This document shows, one piece after another, positions 7,610-16,952 of a stretch of DNA of 58,114 bases (position 1 is its first letter; every line of letters starts with the position of its first letter). This stretch comes from Paraburkholderia piptadeniae. GTDB taxonomy: Bacteria; Pseudomonadota; Gammaproteobacteria; Burkholderiales; Burkholderiaceae. The DNA lies in contig NZ_CYGY02000061.1 of the NCBI RefSeq assembly GCF_900007165.1, positions 1 through 58,114 of the forward strand, read 5' to 3'. The notes under the pieces were generated by a model. That model did not search any database, was not told where the DNA came from, and saw nothing but the letters and a program-made list of their open reading frames with translations. Made by a program: the position numbers and the translations under genes.

Positions 7610-8784
7610 ACGCCCCCGGATTCGCCGTGCCCGGAGACTCGCCGAAGCGCGGCGCGCGCGGTGGGCCGCTCGCAGGCATCCGCGTGATCGAGATCGGGCA
7701 TATGTTGATGGGCCCGTACTGCGGCATGCTGCTCGCCGATCTCGGCGCCGAAGTGATCAAGATCGAGCCGTCCGATGGCGACATCGGGCGTTCGATCAGT
7801 CCGCACGCGATTGGGCCGCACAACGCGTATTTCGCGAGCCTGAACCGCAACAAGCAGAGCGTAGTGCTTGATCTCGCGAGCGAGTGCGGCAAGCAGGCAC
7901 TCGCAACGATGGTGCGCGACGCACACGCGCTCGTGACGAATCTGCGGCCGTCCGCGATCCGCAAGCTCGGCCTGACCTACGACCGGCTGCGCGAGCATAA
8001 CGAGCGGATCGTCTGTGTCGCGCTGACAGGCTTCGGCCTCGACAGTCCGAACGCCGAACTGCCCGCCTACGACTACGTGATCCAGGCGCTCACGGGCATC
8101 ATGCATCTGACGGGCGACCCCGACGGTCCGCCGACCAAGGCCGGCTTCTCCACCGTCGACAACTCGACGGGCATCATGGGCGCCGTGGGTCTGCTCGCAA
8201 AGATTGTCGAAGGGCGGGGCGGCCAGGTCGATATCGCGATGTTCGACGTGATGGTCTCGCAGCTCAACTATGTCGCGGGCGCCGTGCTCAACGGCGGCGA
8301 ACAGCCGGCGCGGCACGCGCTTTCATCGCATCCGTACATCGTGCCGGCGCAACTGTTCAGAACGCGCGACGACTGGCTGATGCTCTTCATCACACACGAC
8401 AACTTCTGGCGCATCTTTGCGGAACGCGTCGGGCATCCCGAATGGATCACGCAAGCGGGCTTCGCGACGATGGCCGAGCGGCGCGCACATCGCGCAACCG
8501 TGATCGATGCGCTATCGGCGATGTTCGCGGGCGAGACCACGCAGCATTGGCTCGACAGGCTGGCGTCGTCGGGCGTGGTGGTGTCGCGGCTCGCGTCGAT
8601 CGGCGAAGCGCTCGAAAGCGCGCAGGCGCAGGCGCGCGGACTCGTCGTCGAGATCGAATCCGAAACGGGGCCGCTGAAGATGGTCGGCAACCCGATCCAT
8701 ATCGACGGCGTACGCACATGCTACAGCCCGCCGCCGCTGCTCGGCGAGCACACGGCGGCGTGGTGCGGCGAGGTGTCGACATGA
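7606..8784 (+). CDS. CaiB/BaiF family (class III) CoA-transferase
   Basis: Protein of 392 residues. Family features are PLAGIRVIEIGHMLMGPYC near residue 21, LADLGAEVIKIEP, LNRNKQSVVLDL and the segment PAYDYVIQALTG, whose Asp156 is the likely CoA-acyl-carrying aspartate. It probably moves CoA between a product acyl-CoA and the incoming free acid, so the mutase pathway can be primed without ATP. It is coupled to both neighbours by ATGA overlaps, which argues strongly that it belongs to the same pathway. Confidence 0.9.
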   Translation: MNAPGFAVPGDSPKRGARGGPLAGIRVIEIGHMLMGPYCGMLLADLGAEVIKIEPSDGDIGRSISPHAIGPHNAYFASLNRNKQSVVLDLASECGKQALATMVRDAHALVTNLRPSAIRKLGLTYDRLREHNERIVCVALTGFGLDSPNAELPAYDYVIQALTGIMHLTGDPDGPPTKAGFSTVDNSTGIMGAVGLLAKIVEGRGGQVDIAMFDVMVSQLNYVAGAVLNGGEQPARHALSSHPYIVPAQLFRTRDDWLMLFITHDNFWRIFAERVGHPEWITQAGFATMAERRAHRATVIDALSAMFAGETTQHWLDRLASSGVVVSRLASIGEALESAQAQARGLVVEIESETGPLKMVGNPIHIDGVRTCYSPPPLLGEHTAAWCGEVST

Positions 8785-9701
8785 GCGGTCGGGATGGCGC
8801 ATCGGCAGTGAGTGTCGCCGGCAGCGGGCGCCGCCGGTTGGCGCGCGACCTGTCGAAGATCGCGCGCGCGAGCGTCGCCGAGTCGTTACAGATTCTGCGC
8901 GAGCGCGGCGCAAGGCCCGCGCGCCGCATCGGCTTCACGGGACCGCCGGGCGCGGGCAAGAGCACGCTGATCGGGCGCGTGGCGAAAGCGCGCGCGGCGC
9001 GCGGCGAACCTATCGCGATCATCGCCATCGATCCGAGCAGCCCCGCGACCTCGGGTGCGTTGCTCGGCGACCGCGTGAGGATGGACGCGGTGCTCGCCGA
9101 CACCGACGTCTTCATCCGTTCGCTGCCGAGCGGCTGGTCCGCCGACGGCCTGTCCGACAATCTCGCCGACGTGCTCGCTGCCGTCGAAGGCGATGGCTTC
9201 AGCGAAATCCTGCTGGAGACGGTCGGCGTGGGGCAAGTCGAAAACGGTGCGCGTGCACTTGTCGATACGCTCGTGCTGACGATGGGCCCGCAATCAGGCG
9301 ATCAGATCCAGGCGATGAAGGCGGGCGTGCTGGAAACAGCCGATATCGTCGTCATCAACAAGTGCGATCTGCCGGGCGCCGAGCGCATGGCGCAGGACAT
9401 CCGCAACGTGCTCGAACGCAACCGCGCGAACGGACACCGCATCGCGCCTGTACTGTTGACGCGGGCGAACGACGACGCGTCGATCGCGCAACTGTCGTCC
9501 GCGATCGACGAACACACGCAATGGCGCACAGCACACGTGGATGCCGCCCACGCCGAAGAGATGCGCAAGCGCTTTCATGTGCGCAGCCTCCTGACGCGCC
9601 GCGTGGCGGAGCTCATCGACACATTGCCCGAGGATGCGCGGGCCGCATCGGTTGCGCAGCTTTATGCGTGCATCGCGAAGCAGATAGGCGATACGGAATG
9701 A
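8781..9701 (+). CDS. meaB: MeaB/ArgK-type GTPase, B12 mutase chaperone
   Basis: G3E-type GTPase of 306 residues, the chaperone that guards cobalamin loading and repair of acyl-CoA mutases. Seen are the Walker A GPPGAGKST (residues 54-62), DPSSPATSGALLGDRVRM, ETVGVGQ and the base-specificity NKCD. The start ATG overlaps the CoA-transferase stop. Presence in the operon confirms that the mutase is an adenosylcobalamin enzyme. The gene name is given by family and context; ygfD or argK are synonyms in other species. Confidence 0.92.
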   Translation: MSGRDGASAVSVAGSGRRRLARDLSKIARASVAESLQILRERGARPARRIGFTGPPGAGKSTLIGRVAKARAARGEPIAIIAIDPSSPATSGALLGDRVRMDAVLADTDVFIRSLPSGWSADGLSDNLADVLAAVEGDGFSEILLETVGVGQVENGARALVDTLVLTMGPQSGDQIQAMKAGVLETADIVVINKCDLPGAERMAQDIRNVLERNRANGHRIAPVLLTRANDDASIAQLSSAIDEHTQWRTAHVDAAHAEEMRKRFHVRSLLTRRVAELIDTLPEDARAASVAQLYACIAKQIGDTE

Positions 9702-9760
9702 TGCCGACGTAGCGGGACATCATTCCGCACAACGACAAACCAACACGGAAGGAGACGCGG

Positions 9761-9799
9761 ATGAAACGACTTCGTTATCTGATGACGACGCTGATGTCT
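9761..9799 (+). pseudogene. 5' remnant of a TRAP dctP gene
   Basis: A good ribosome site (AAGGAGA) precedes an ATG at 9761 that opens like an export signal (MKRLRYLMTTLMS). The reading then runs into sequence antisense to dctP. I read it as the truncated start of the solute-binding protein gene of this TRAP locus. The exact junction lies somewhere around 9796-9803. Confidence 0.5.
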
Positions 9800-10111
9800 T
9801 GTGGATCTGCACGCCGTGGCTCGCAAAGAGCTGCGCGACCCGGCGGTCATCGGCTTTCGCACCTTCGAAAGCGCTCTGTTCGAGGCTCTGCCCCACGTCC
9901 GTCATGATCTTCTGCTGCGCGGGCGTCAGCTTGTTCCAGGTCTTCATGCTGATCGCGATCGGCTCGATCGTGTAGTAGATGCTGTATTGCTCCGGCGAAT
10001 CGTAGTATTTGGCCACCTCATAGAGACGGTACGAGCCGAACGTGCCCGACGACGTCCACAGACCATCGAGCAGCCCCAGTTGCATCGCGTTATACGTCTC
10101 CGACGAAGCCA
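9800..10111 (-). pseudogene. inverted fragment of TRAP solute-binding protein gene (dctP)
   Basis: On the minus strand this segment encodes about 100 residues of a DctP C-terminal half: SETYNAMQLGLLDGLW, SYRLYEVAKYYD, ISMKTWNKLTPAQQKIMTDV and VAQLFASHGVQIHK. It faces away from the dctM gene, although dctP normally precedes dctQM on the same strand. No start, signal peptide or N-terminal domain accompanies it. It is bounded by plus-strand remnants of dctP (left) and dctQ (right), so a local inversion with deletion is the simplest reading. Confidence 0.75.
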
Positions 10112-10186
10112 TCGATCGTGTTCGCGCGCCGCGAGCTGACCCACGATCTGTCCGTCGACGAACTCGTGCTCGGGAGAGACAAGTGA
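10112..10186 (+). pseudogene. 3' remnant of TRAP dctQ
   Basis: The last 24 codons before a TGA at 10184 read SIVFARRELTHDLSVDELVL, the charged tail expected of a small TRAP membrane subunit. The stop overlaps the GTG of dctM (GTGA), the normal coupling of dctQ and dctM. The upstream membrane segments of DctQ are missing. Confidence 0.5.
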
Positions 10187-11490
10187 CCCAGCTATTCATC
10201 GGCGCCGGCATGTTCGGCGGGCTGCTCGCGGTGTTGTCGTTCGGTGTGCCGATCGCGTTCGCGCTGTTGTTCGTCGCGCTGGTGTCGCTGTTCGTCACGG
10301 GCGGCGGCTGGGATGCGCTGAACCTGATTCCGAGCACGTACTGGGGATCGGTGGCGACATTCACGCTGACTTCCGTGCCGATGTTCATGTTCATGGGCGC
10401 GATCGTGTCGGCGTCCGGCATGGGCGCGCGGCTTTATAGCGCGCTCGCGACAATCCTCGATGGCGTGCCTGGCGGTCTCGCCGTCGCGACGACACTCGCG
10501 TGCGGCGTGATGGCGGCCGTATCGGGGTCGAGTGTCGCGACGGCGGCGGCGATCGGCGGGTTCGCCGTCTCCGAGATGCGGCGGCATGGCCTGCCGGCGT
10601 CACAGGCATGCGGTTCGGTGGCGGCAGGCGGAACGCTAGGCATCCTGTTGCCACCGAGCATTCCACTCATCGTCTACAGCGTGATCGCCGAGCAATCGAT
10701 TGGGCGCCTGTTCGTCGCGACGCTGGTGCCGGGCGCGATCATGGCGGCGGCATTCGGCGTCTATCAGATGGCGCTCGCGCTGCGCCGCAAGTCGCGCGGC
10801 GAACGCCGCACGCGCCCGCTCGCGCCGCTCAGCGCGCGCATCGTCGCGCTGAAGGATATCGGGCCGTTCGCGCTGCTGATCCTGATCATTCTTGGCTCGC
10901 TGTACCGAGGGCTCGCCACGCCGCAGGAAGCGGCATCGCTGGGCATTATCGCGAGCCTGATTCTGGCGGGCGTCGTCTACCGCGAGCTGAACTGGCGGAA
11001 GTTTCACGAGATTCTCATCAACGCGGCGCAAAGCAGCGTGATGATCCTGGCCGTGATTTCATCGGCGATCGTGTTCGGCTATGTGATGACGACGAGCCAG
11101 GTGGCCGCGTCGCTGACACAGTCGGTTGCGGGCGCCCACGTCGCGCCGTGGGTGCTGTTCATCAGCATCAACCTGCTGCTGATCTTTCTCGGCTGTTTCA
11201 TGGAGACCATCGCGATCATCGTCGTGACGATGCCCGTTCTCGTCCCTGTGGTGCAGGCGTATCACTGGAACCTGATCTGGTTCGGCGTCGTCGTCGTGAT
11301 CAACATGGAGATGGCGCTGATCCATCCGCCCGTCGGGCTCAACCTGTTCGTCGTGCAAAGCGTGGCACCCGACGTGCCGCTGCGGCGCATCGTGCTCGGG
11401 ACGCTGCCCTATGTGTTCATCATGGCGTGCATGCTTGCGCTGATTGGCGTGTTCCCGCAGCTCACAATGTTTCTGCTCGATGGAACATGA
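10183..11490 (+). CDS. dctM: TRAP transporter large permease subunit DctM
   Basis: Membrane protein of 435 residues with about twelve hydrophobic helices. DctM signatures are ASGMGARLYSALATIL, GVMAAVSGSSVATAAAIG, GTLGILLPPSIPLIVYSV and INMEMALIHPPVGLNLFV. The GTG start at 10183 has GGGAGAGA upstream and overlaps a dctQ-type stop. It would transport the mutase-pathway substrate, but its partners DctP and DctQ are broken here, so the system is probably inactive unless subunits are supplied elsewhere. Confidence 0.88.
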   Translation: MTQLFIGAGMFGGLLAVLSFGVPIAFALLFVALVSLFVTGGGWDALNLIPSTYWGSVATFTLTSVPMFMFMGAIVSASGMGARLYSALATILDGVPGGLAVATTLACGVMAAVSGSSVATAAAIGGFAVSEMRRHGLPASQACGSVAAGGTLGILLPPSIPLIVYSVIAEQSIGRLFVATLVPGAIMAAAFGVYQMALALRRKSRGERRTRPLAPLSARIVALKDIGPFALLILIILGSLYRGLATPQEAASLGIIASLILAGVVYRELNWRKFHEILINAAQSSVMILAVISSAIVFGYVMTTSQVAASLTQSVAGAHVAPWVLFISINLLLIFLGCFMETIAIIVVTMPVLVPVVQAYHWNLIWFGVVVVINMEMALIHPPVGLNLFVVQSVAPDVPLRRIVLGTLPYVFIMACMLALIGVFPQLTMFLLDGT

Positions 11491-11970
11491 TGGCGTAGCC
11501 ACTCGCTGTCGCGACAGCCGCAGTGGAGACGCACGGCGTCATTGGATGCTGCGTTTACAGTCGAGGACGGGTTCAGGTTGGGCTGAATTCGATACGCGAT
11601 GAGCCGTATTAGAACGGGTATCGGAATGGCTTATCCGTCATGGTGACCCGTTGAGTCTGCGTAAATTCATGTGCGTTCGCCCTGCTGCAAGGCTTTGCTG
11701 AAATAGTTGTGCGCTGTTGTTGGTGTTCGCAATTACTGCTAGCCGTGATCACAGATTATGCTAGCGGCGTGATCCTTCGAAAGCTCCGCCTGGCAAAATC
11801 TTTGCGTATGCCGCCATGTCTTGAGAGGATGCAGTCCGGCAGCCAGCGCGTCGCGCACCGTGTCGGGTACGGTGTGCGTCAACTCGGCGCGCCATGCACC
11901 TAGCCCATGGCTGCGAAACCCTCTTGCAGCGCGGCGATCTGTTGGGCGAAACGGGTTGCATCGCGTGCCT
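11491..11970. other. gene-poor stretch after dctM
   Basis: No complete gene is visible. A 12-bp palindrome CTGTCGCGACAG (11506-11517) lies just after dctM and could be part of a weak terminator, but no T-tract follows. On the minus strand near 11906-11990 a short coding-like run ends in FAQQIAALQEGFAAMG; I cannot name it and treat it as gene debris. Confidence 0.4.
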
Positions 11971-12405
11971 TTAGTTCGACAGGCTTTTACACCCTGTCTT
12001 CAATATCAATACGCTGCCGGTAAGAACACCGCAGATATTGCGTTGGCGCTGGACGCTCTCGAAGCAATGTTTGCCCATCGGGCTGACAAATTTTGTCTCA
12101 TAACCAGCGACTTCGATTTTGCCTATCTCCGTCGGAAGCTAAGGGAGCGGGGATCGACGGTCTGTATTGTTGGCGAACCAAAGACGCCAGAAGCGCTTCG
12201 CAATTCTAGCGATCAATTTTTTGAGTGGGCGCCAGTTTCGACAGCGAATGATGAGATTTCCGTCGGCATGCCAACTCAGCCGAGCGCGGAGCATTCAATG
12301 CAGCCGGCAATCAGGCGGCGACCGAAATTTGTGGTCGAAGCGGTGGCGTTGCTTGCGAGTAATACGCCTGAAGGCCGTGTGCACCTGGCTGCGCTAGCGC
12401 AATAA
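11971..12405 (+). pseudogene. NYN-domain / OST-HTH protein remnant
   Basis: The reading frame carries the C-terminal half of a LabA/DUF88-type NYN RNase domain: GKNTADIALALDALEAMF, KFCLITSDFDFAYL with its acidic residues, and GSTVCIVGEPKTPEALR. It is followed by the start of an OST-HTH/LOTUS domain (FVVEAVALLAS). It stops after LAALAQ, in the middle of that domain. The N-terminal NYN half with the first catalytic Asp is missing, and upstream sequence looks unrelated. Both ends are therefore truncated. Confidence 0.65.
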
Positions 12406-12523
12406 CCGAGGCCTCGTCGGCCGGTACCAGCTAACAGCGGCGGTCGACCGACATGGACGTATGTCCGTTGGACTTTCAGAAGCAGACGCGGTCACGACGA
12501 CCCGAAGGGCAACTCAGGGTCCT

Positions 12524-13009
12524 TCACCTTCCCGTCGTCAAGATCCCGCCGCCGTCCGACTCCGTCTGAGTGTTCGGTGGGCTCTCCACGCGTTCAATCT
12601 GCACGTGCATCGACCGTGCGTCTGTCAATCCCAAGGTCTTCGCCGCGGCATAAGAGAGATCGATAATTCGGTTTTTGACGTATGGTCCGCGATCGTTGAT
12701 GCGCACGACAACCGACTTTCCGGTTGCCAACGATCTGACGCGCACATAGCTGCCGAGCGGCAATGTTCGATGGGCAGCCGTTAATGCGCCGCCATCATAG
12801 CGCTCGCCGTTCGCGGTCAGACGCCCCTGGAACGTTGCCGAATACCATGACGCTTCGCCGGATTGCAACATCTCGTGTCGCATGTGACAGGAATCAACTC
12901 TGCACGCAGCATGTTGGGACGCAATCTGTCCGCAAGCAGCGAACAAAGCGCAGATTCCCAAAATTCCCAAATAGCGGAGTGCTAGCACCATAGACCACAT
13001 GTCAGTCAA
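12524..13009 (-). CDS. RlpA-like lytic transglycosylase / double-psi beta-barrel protein
   Basis: Exported protein of 161 residues. After a hydrophobic signal (residues 8-25) ending in a degenerate lipobox (LFAAC, Cys26), it has the RlpA double-psi barrel: GEASWYSATFQGRLTANGE, LTAAHRTLPLGSYVRV and VVRINDRGPY with the catalytic-type Asp. The final LSYAAAKTLGL is also typical. RlpA cleaves naked glycan strands at division septa. This one is short and has no SPOR domain, so it cannot target denuded septal glycan in the usual way. Alternative starts lie at codons 4 and 7. Its neighbours are unrelated. Confidence 0.85.
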   Translation of the reverse strand: MTDMWSMVLALRYLGILGICALFAACGQIASQHAACRVDSCHMRHEMLQSGEASWYSATFQGRLTANGERYDGGALTAAHRTLPLGSYVRVRSLATGKSVVVRINDRGPYVKNRIIDLSYAAAKTLGLTDARSMHVQIERVESPPNTQTESDGGGILTTGR

Positions 13010-13730
13010 TGAGGCGTGGTTTTAACGTTATAAAAAAGCTCAAGCAAGTCGCGAGCCGGTTCAGGTCGCCGTCGGCCGCGCCGGCGGGCGTTCACCAAAA
13101 TCAATATTGCCCCACTCCCAGCGGAAGATCACGCTTTTGCTGAAGGATGTGCATAAGCCTGTCGCGCCGCGCTGGGCGCATCGATCTTCTTGTTCGTGAG
13201 AAGGGCGTGAACGGAGGCGGTCCCGTGCGGACCGTCCGTGACGGACGCTATTGTAGCTGTCGAGATTCACGTCACTCTGAACTTTGTTCACTCAAGTCTG
13301 ACGTCAATCGATGTCGCGTCGAACACGAGGGCGAGGCGGCACGGCGGGACGAACAGTTTCGGCTGCTGATCGGCGGGCAAAGGGGAACGGTGGCTTGGCC
13401 GGCTCAGTTCGGGCCATGCAGGGTCATCCGCCCGGACCGTCCCACAGACATTGACGCGTCCGGCCCTCATGCATAAGTGGCCGTCAGATTGGCGACGATG
13501 CAAATCGCTTCATCGTCCAATGCAGGCGATTGTGCCTTGCCCAATTCCATTTGAACGTGTGCGTGAGAACGTGAACTATCTTAGGGTTTCCGAGCTTGTT
13601 GCATCGCACCTGCCTTTACTAGAAAAAAAGAGTCTCGGCACTCAGTGACGGACAGCACTGTCGGGCCGCCTGGCGCCACTTTCGACGAGTGTGCGTGAAG
13701 TATGCCCTTCGCTCTGCGGAGGAGGTCATC
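13010..13730. other. 720-base stretch without recognisable gene
   Basis: Short open frames occur on both strands (for example 13061-13291 and 13288-13503, minus) but none shows a family motif, a good ribosome site or convincing codon use. The part just after 13540 is AT-richer and may hold the promoter for the TPR protein. I see no tRNA or repeat in it. Confidence 0.4.
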
Positions 13731-15338
13731 ATGAATCGCAAGCAGCTAATTAGCGCATGCGTGCTCGCGACCCTTGCAGCCGCTCCCGCGCTTGCCACGG
13801 GACAGGGCGGCGAAAAGTACGGCACCGTGAGGTTCCCCACTTCATGCAGCGCTGCGGCACAAGTCCAGTTCGAGAAGGCATTGGCGATGCTGCATTCTTT
13901 CTTTTACCCTGCGACGCTCAAGGCGTTTGAGGCCGTAATCAAGACCGATCCACAATGTGCGATTGCGTACTGGGGCCTTGCGATGGCCCAGCCTCCAAAT
14001 CCGCTGGTTCCGCCTTTCGACGAGGCGCAACTTAACCGCGGATCGGACGCAGTAGAGAAGGGCCTGGCGCTGAGACCCGGGACCGAACGGGAGCGTGACT
14101 GGCTGCTGGCAGCCGAGGCGTTTTACAAAGACTACGACAAGGTCCCCCAAAGCCAGCGCACGTTGGCATACGAGCACGCCATGGCGCGCTTGGCGCAGAA
14201 ATATCCCGACGATCCGGAGGCCGCCATTTTCTACGCGCTCGCGCTCAACGAGGCTGCGCAGCCCAGTGACAAAACGTACGCCAACCAACTCAAGGCAGCA
14301 GCGATCCTGGAGAAAATTTACCGTGAGCAGCCCGACCATCCCGGTATTGCGCACTACCTGATCCACAGCTACGACTATCCACCGCTCGCGCAGCGTGGAT
14401 TGCCGTTCGCCAACAAATACGCGCAGATTGCTCCGGCGGCGCCACACGCAGTGCACATGCCCTCGCACATCTACTCGATGCTCGGCATGTGGGACGCGTC
14501 CGTTAAATCGAACGAAGCGGCGCTGAAGGTGATGCGCGAAGAAACCGCCAGGAGCTGGCCGGGCGCCACCCACCCGTCGGCGCCCCATTCATGGGACTTC
14601 ATGGAGTACGCGTATCTGCAGATGGGCCAGGACGCACGAGCAAGACAGGTCCGCGACGACGCCAATGCCGCCACAAAATTTCCGTTCGATCGACTGGGAA
14701 CCTATACCGGGCTGGAAGCCATCCCGGCACGCTATGCGCTTGAGCGCGGCGCCTGGCAAGAAGCTGCCGCGCTGGAGCCGCGTGGCAGCCGCTGGCCGCA
14801 GGCCGAGGCAATCACGTACTTTGCCCGCGCGCTGGGCTGCGCTCGCAGCGGCAGGGCGGACATGGCGCAGACGAATATCGATATGCTCACGCAGTTGCGC
14901 GCGAAGCTCGAACAGTCAAACCAGCCTTACTGGGCTGAGCAGGTCCAGATTCAGATCCTGGCCGCTTCGGCGTGGCTGGCTCATGCCCAGGGCAACGACG
15001 ATGAGGCGCTGAAGCAGATGCGCGCCGCGGCCGACCTGGAGGATGGGAGCGAAAAGAATGTTGCGATGGAGAACCGGCTTTACCCGATGCGCGAACAACT
15101 GGGCGAGATGTTGCTCGATCTGAAGCGACCTGCCGATGCGCTGAAGGAGTACGAGGCATCGATGCAAGCGACCCCGAACCGTCTGCGTGGGCTGTACGGC
15201 GCCGCGAAGGCGGCAGACATGGCGCAGGATAAACAGAAGGCGCAGCTATACTACGGGAAGCTCGTTGCACTCACGCAAGACGCGGACACGGTCAGGCCGG
15301 AAGTCCGCCTGGCGAAGCTGTATCTTGACCAGCATTAA
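13731..15338 (+). CDS. exported tetratricopeptide-repeat protein
   Basis: Protein of 535 residues with a signal peptide (MNRKQLISACVLATLAAAPA, probable cleavage after ALA). Helical-repeat segments follow, including AIAYWGLAMAQPPNP, DHPGIAHYLIHSYDYPP and HMPSHIYSMLGMWDAS, then C-terminal TPR-like units with LKEYEASMQATPNRLRGLYG. The start has GGAGG eight bases upstream. It probably acts in the periplasm as a binding scaffold; the partner is unknown. It is followed by a 500-base gap, so it is likely a single-gene transcript. Confidence 0.8.
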   Translation: MNRKQLISACVLATLAAAPALATGQGGEKYGTVRFPTSCSAAAQVQFEKALAMLHSFFYPATLKAFEAVIKTDPQCAIAYWGLAMAQPPNPLVPPFDEAQLNRGSDAVEKGLALRPGTERERDWLLAAEAFYKDYDKVPQSQRTLAYEHAMARLAQKYPDDPEAAIFYALALNEAAQPSDKTYANQLKAAAILEKIYREQPDHPGIAHYLIHSYDYPPLAQRGLPFANKYAQIAPAAPHAVHMPSHIYSMLGMWDASVKSNEAALKVMREETARSWPGATHPSAPHSWDFMEYAYLQMGQDARARQVRDDANAATKFPFDRLGTYTGLEAIPARYALERGAWQEAAALEPRGSRWPQAEAITYFARALGCARSGRADMAQTNIDMLTQLRAKLEQSNQPYWAEQVQIQILAASAWLAHAQGNDDEALKQMRAAADLEDGSEKNVAMENRLYPMREQLGEMLLDLKRPADALKEYEASMQATPNRLRGLYGAAKAADMAQDKQKAQLYYGKLVALTQDADTVRPEVRLAKLYLDQH

Positions 15339-15847
15339 AGTGGCCAGCATTGACCGATGTACCTGGCAAGCTGCTGTTGAGGCAGCGTCGCCTCGAGCGT
15401 CAGATACGGGTCGGTAGCGGCGTATGGCGTCGGTTGCAGCGTAGCTTCTCGATTGGCGCCTTGTCACATAAGGCGGAGAGACCTATGCATCACAGGCGAG
15501 TGGCCGGCAACGGCGTCGGTTGACAGGGGACTCATAGGTCAGGAATAAAGTTACTTTGGCTACCCGAGTTTACCAGCGGCCCCGACACTCCAGCGGGATC
15601 TTCGCCTTTCGGCCATAAAGAGCGTCGTTCGCTTTTTCCCGTGGCTCAGACACTCAGATGTCAGCTCCGTCGCTCATCTCATCGGACAGGGGGGGGCGTG
15701 TCAGCTTTCCCACATGCACCTTGAAGCCCGACTCGCCGCTCGCGTTCGCTAGAACACGCATCTGGTTCGGTGGGAGTTGTAATTTCCCCTACACGGACTA
15801 CGCTACTCGGGCAGGTCACCGACGAATTCGTGATTAAAGGACTCGTT
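15339..15847. other. 509-base intergenic stretch
   Basis: No supported gene. The sequence just before 15848 contains AAAGGA, the ribosome site for the next gene. A poly-G run lies near 15690. No clear terminator hairpin with a T-tract was found after the TPR gene. Confidence 0.4.
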
Positions 15848-16858
15848 ATGCTGACGGCAGAAAGGTGTTGCACATGTTTCCGCCATATGGTCCTCGTCGC
15901 AGTCTGTATTCTCGTAGCCTCGCTGGCGCGTGCCGGATATGCGCAGGTCGCGCGCATGGAAGTCATCCCGTTTGAGTCACTCACGTTGACAGACCAGGAA
16001 TTCCTGGCCCGCCGCGAAGATGGCGAGCACGTCACCATCGCCGGCGAATTGCGCCTGCCACGCTCAGGAAACGAGCGGTTTCCACTTGTCACCCTGCTAC
16101 ACGGCTCGGGTGGCGTCAGTAATTACGTTCTGGATTGGGAGCAGGAATTTCTCGCGTTGGGCGTTGCCACCTTCGTCATCGACAGCGTCACGGCTCGCGG
16201 CATTATCAGTGTGAACGACGACCAGTCCCAGCTCGGTCGCCTGGCGCAAACTGAGGATGCGTACCGCGCGCTTGCACTGCTGGCCAAGCATCCGAGGATT
16301 GACTCCGCCCGGGTAATGCTGATGGGATTCTCCCGGGGTGGCCAAAACGCCCTTTACGCGAGCCTGACGCGTTTTCAGCGGATGCATGCTGGTGCTCCTG
16401 GCGCGCATTTCGCGGCCTATGTTGCTTTCTATCCGGATTGCAGCTACACGTACCGCGACGACGAAGACATTGTGTCTCAACCGGTGCGTGTGTTTCAGGG
16501 GACCGCCGACAATTACGCCCCCGTTGCGCCATGCCGGGCATACGTCGAGCGGTTAGAAGCCAAGGGCAAAGACATTCGCCTTCTGGAATATCCCGGCGCC
16601 AGTCATGTTTTCGATGGACGCTCGTTCAAGCCGCCGGTGACGTTGCGGCAAGCTCAGACGATGCGCAATTGCCAGTGGGAGGAAGGTGACAACGGCCAGA
16701 TTTTCAACGCGAAGACCAACCAACCTTTCTCGTACAACGACCCATGTGTCGAACGCGGCGCCACCATCGCGTATGACGAGACGGCAGCGACGGCAGCCAG
16801 ACAGGCGGTGGCGGAACTTGTTGCGGTCACACTCAAACCTGTACGCTTGCCAAAGTAG
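15848..16858 (+). CDS. exported dienelactone hydrolase-like alpha/beta hydrolase
   Basis: Protein of 336 residues with an N-terminal signal (hydrophobic residues about 14-32, end near YAQ). Alpha/beta-hydrolase features are LVTLLHGSGGVS (oxyanion region), the nucleophile elbow MGFSRGGQ with Ser162, Asp221 in FQGTADNYAP and His253 in YPGASHVFDG. The triad therefore looks complete. I chose ATG 15848 (AAAGGA upstream) over the longer 15770 frame because it directly opens a signal peptide. The substrate is unknown; many periplasmic relatives act on esters. Confidence 0.8.
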   Translation: MLTAERCCTCFRHMVLVAVCILVASLARAGYAQVARMEVIPFESLTLTDQEFLARREDGEHVTIAGELRLPRSGNERFPLVTLLHGSGGVSNYVLDWEQEFLALGVATFVIDSVTARGIISVNDDQSQLGRLAQTEDAYRALALLAKHPRIDSARVMLMGFSRGGQNALYASLTRFQRMHAGAPGAHFAAYVAFYPDCSYTYRDDEDIVSQPVRVFQGTADNYAPVAPCRAYVERLEAKGKDIRLLEYPGASHVFDGRSFKPPVTLRQAQTMRNCQWEEGDNGQIFNAKTNQPFSYNDPCVERGATIAYDETAATAARQAVAELVAVTLKPVRLPK

Positions 16859-16952
16859 TTCCGTGACGATGACTTGGTAGGAGAGCGGACATATCTCCTC
16901 CATCTAAGCGAGGTTTGCTTGCGGGGTGCTCACTTAACTGGAGCAGTTAATC

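Noticed and set aside
11506..11517. Palindrome CTGTCGCGACAG as the dctM terminator
   Set aside because: The stem is short, has no proper loop and no T-tract, so it cannot be called an intrinsic terminator.
11709..11990. Small frames on both strands, including a minus-strand run resembling an HTH antitoxin end
   Set aside because: Fragments too short and frameshifted to name; treated as gene debris.
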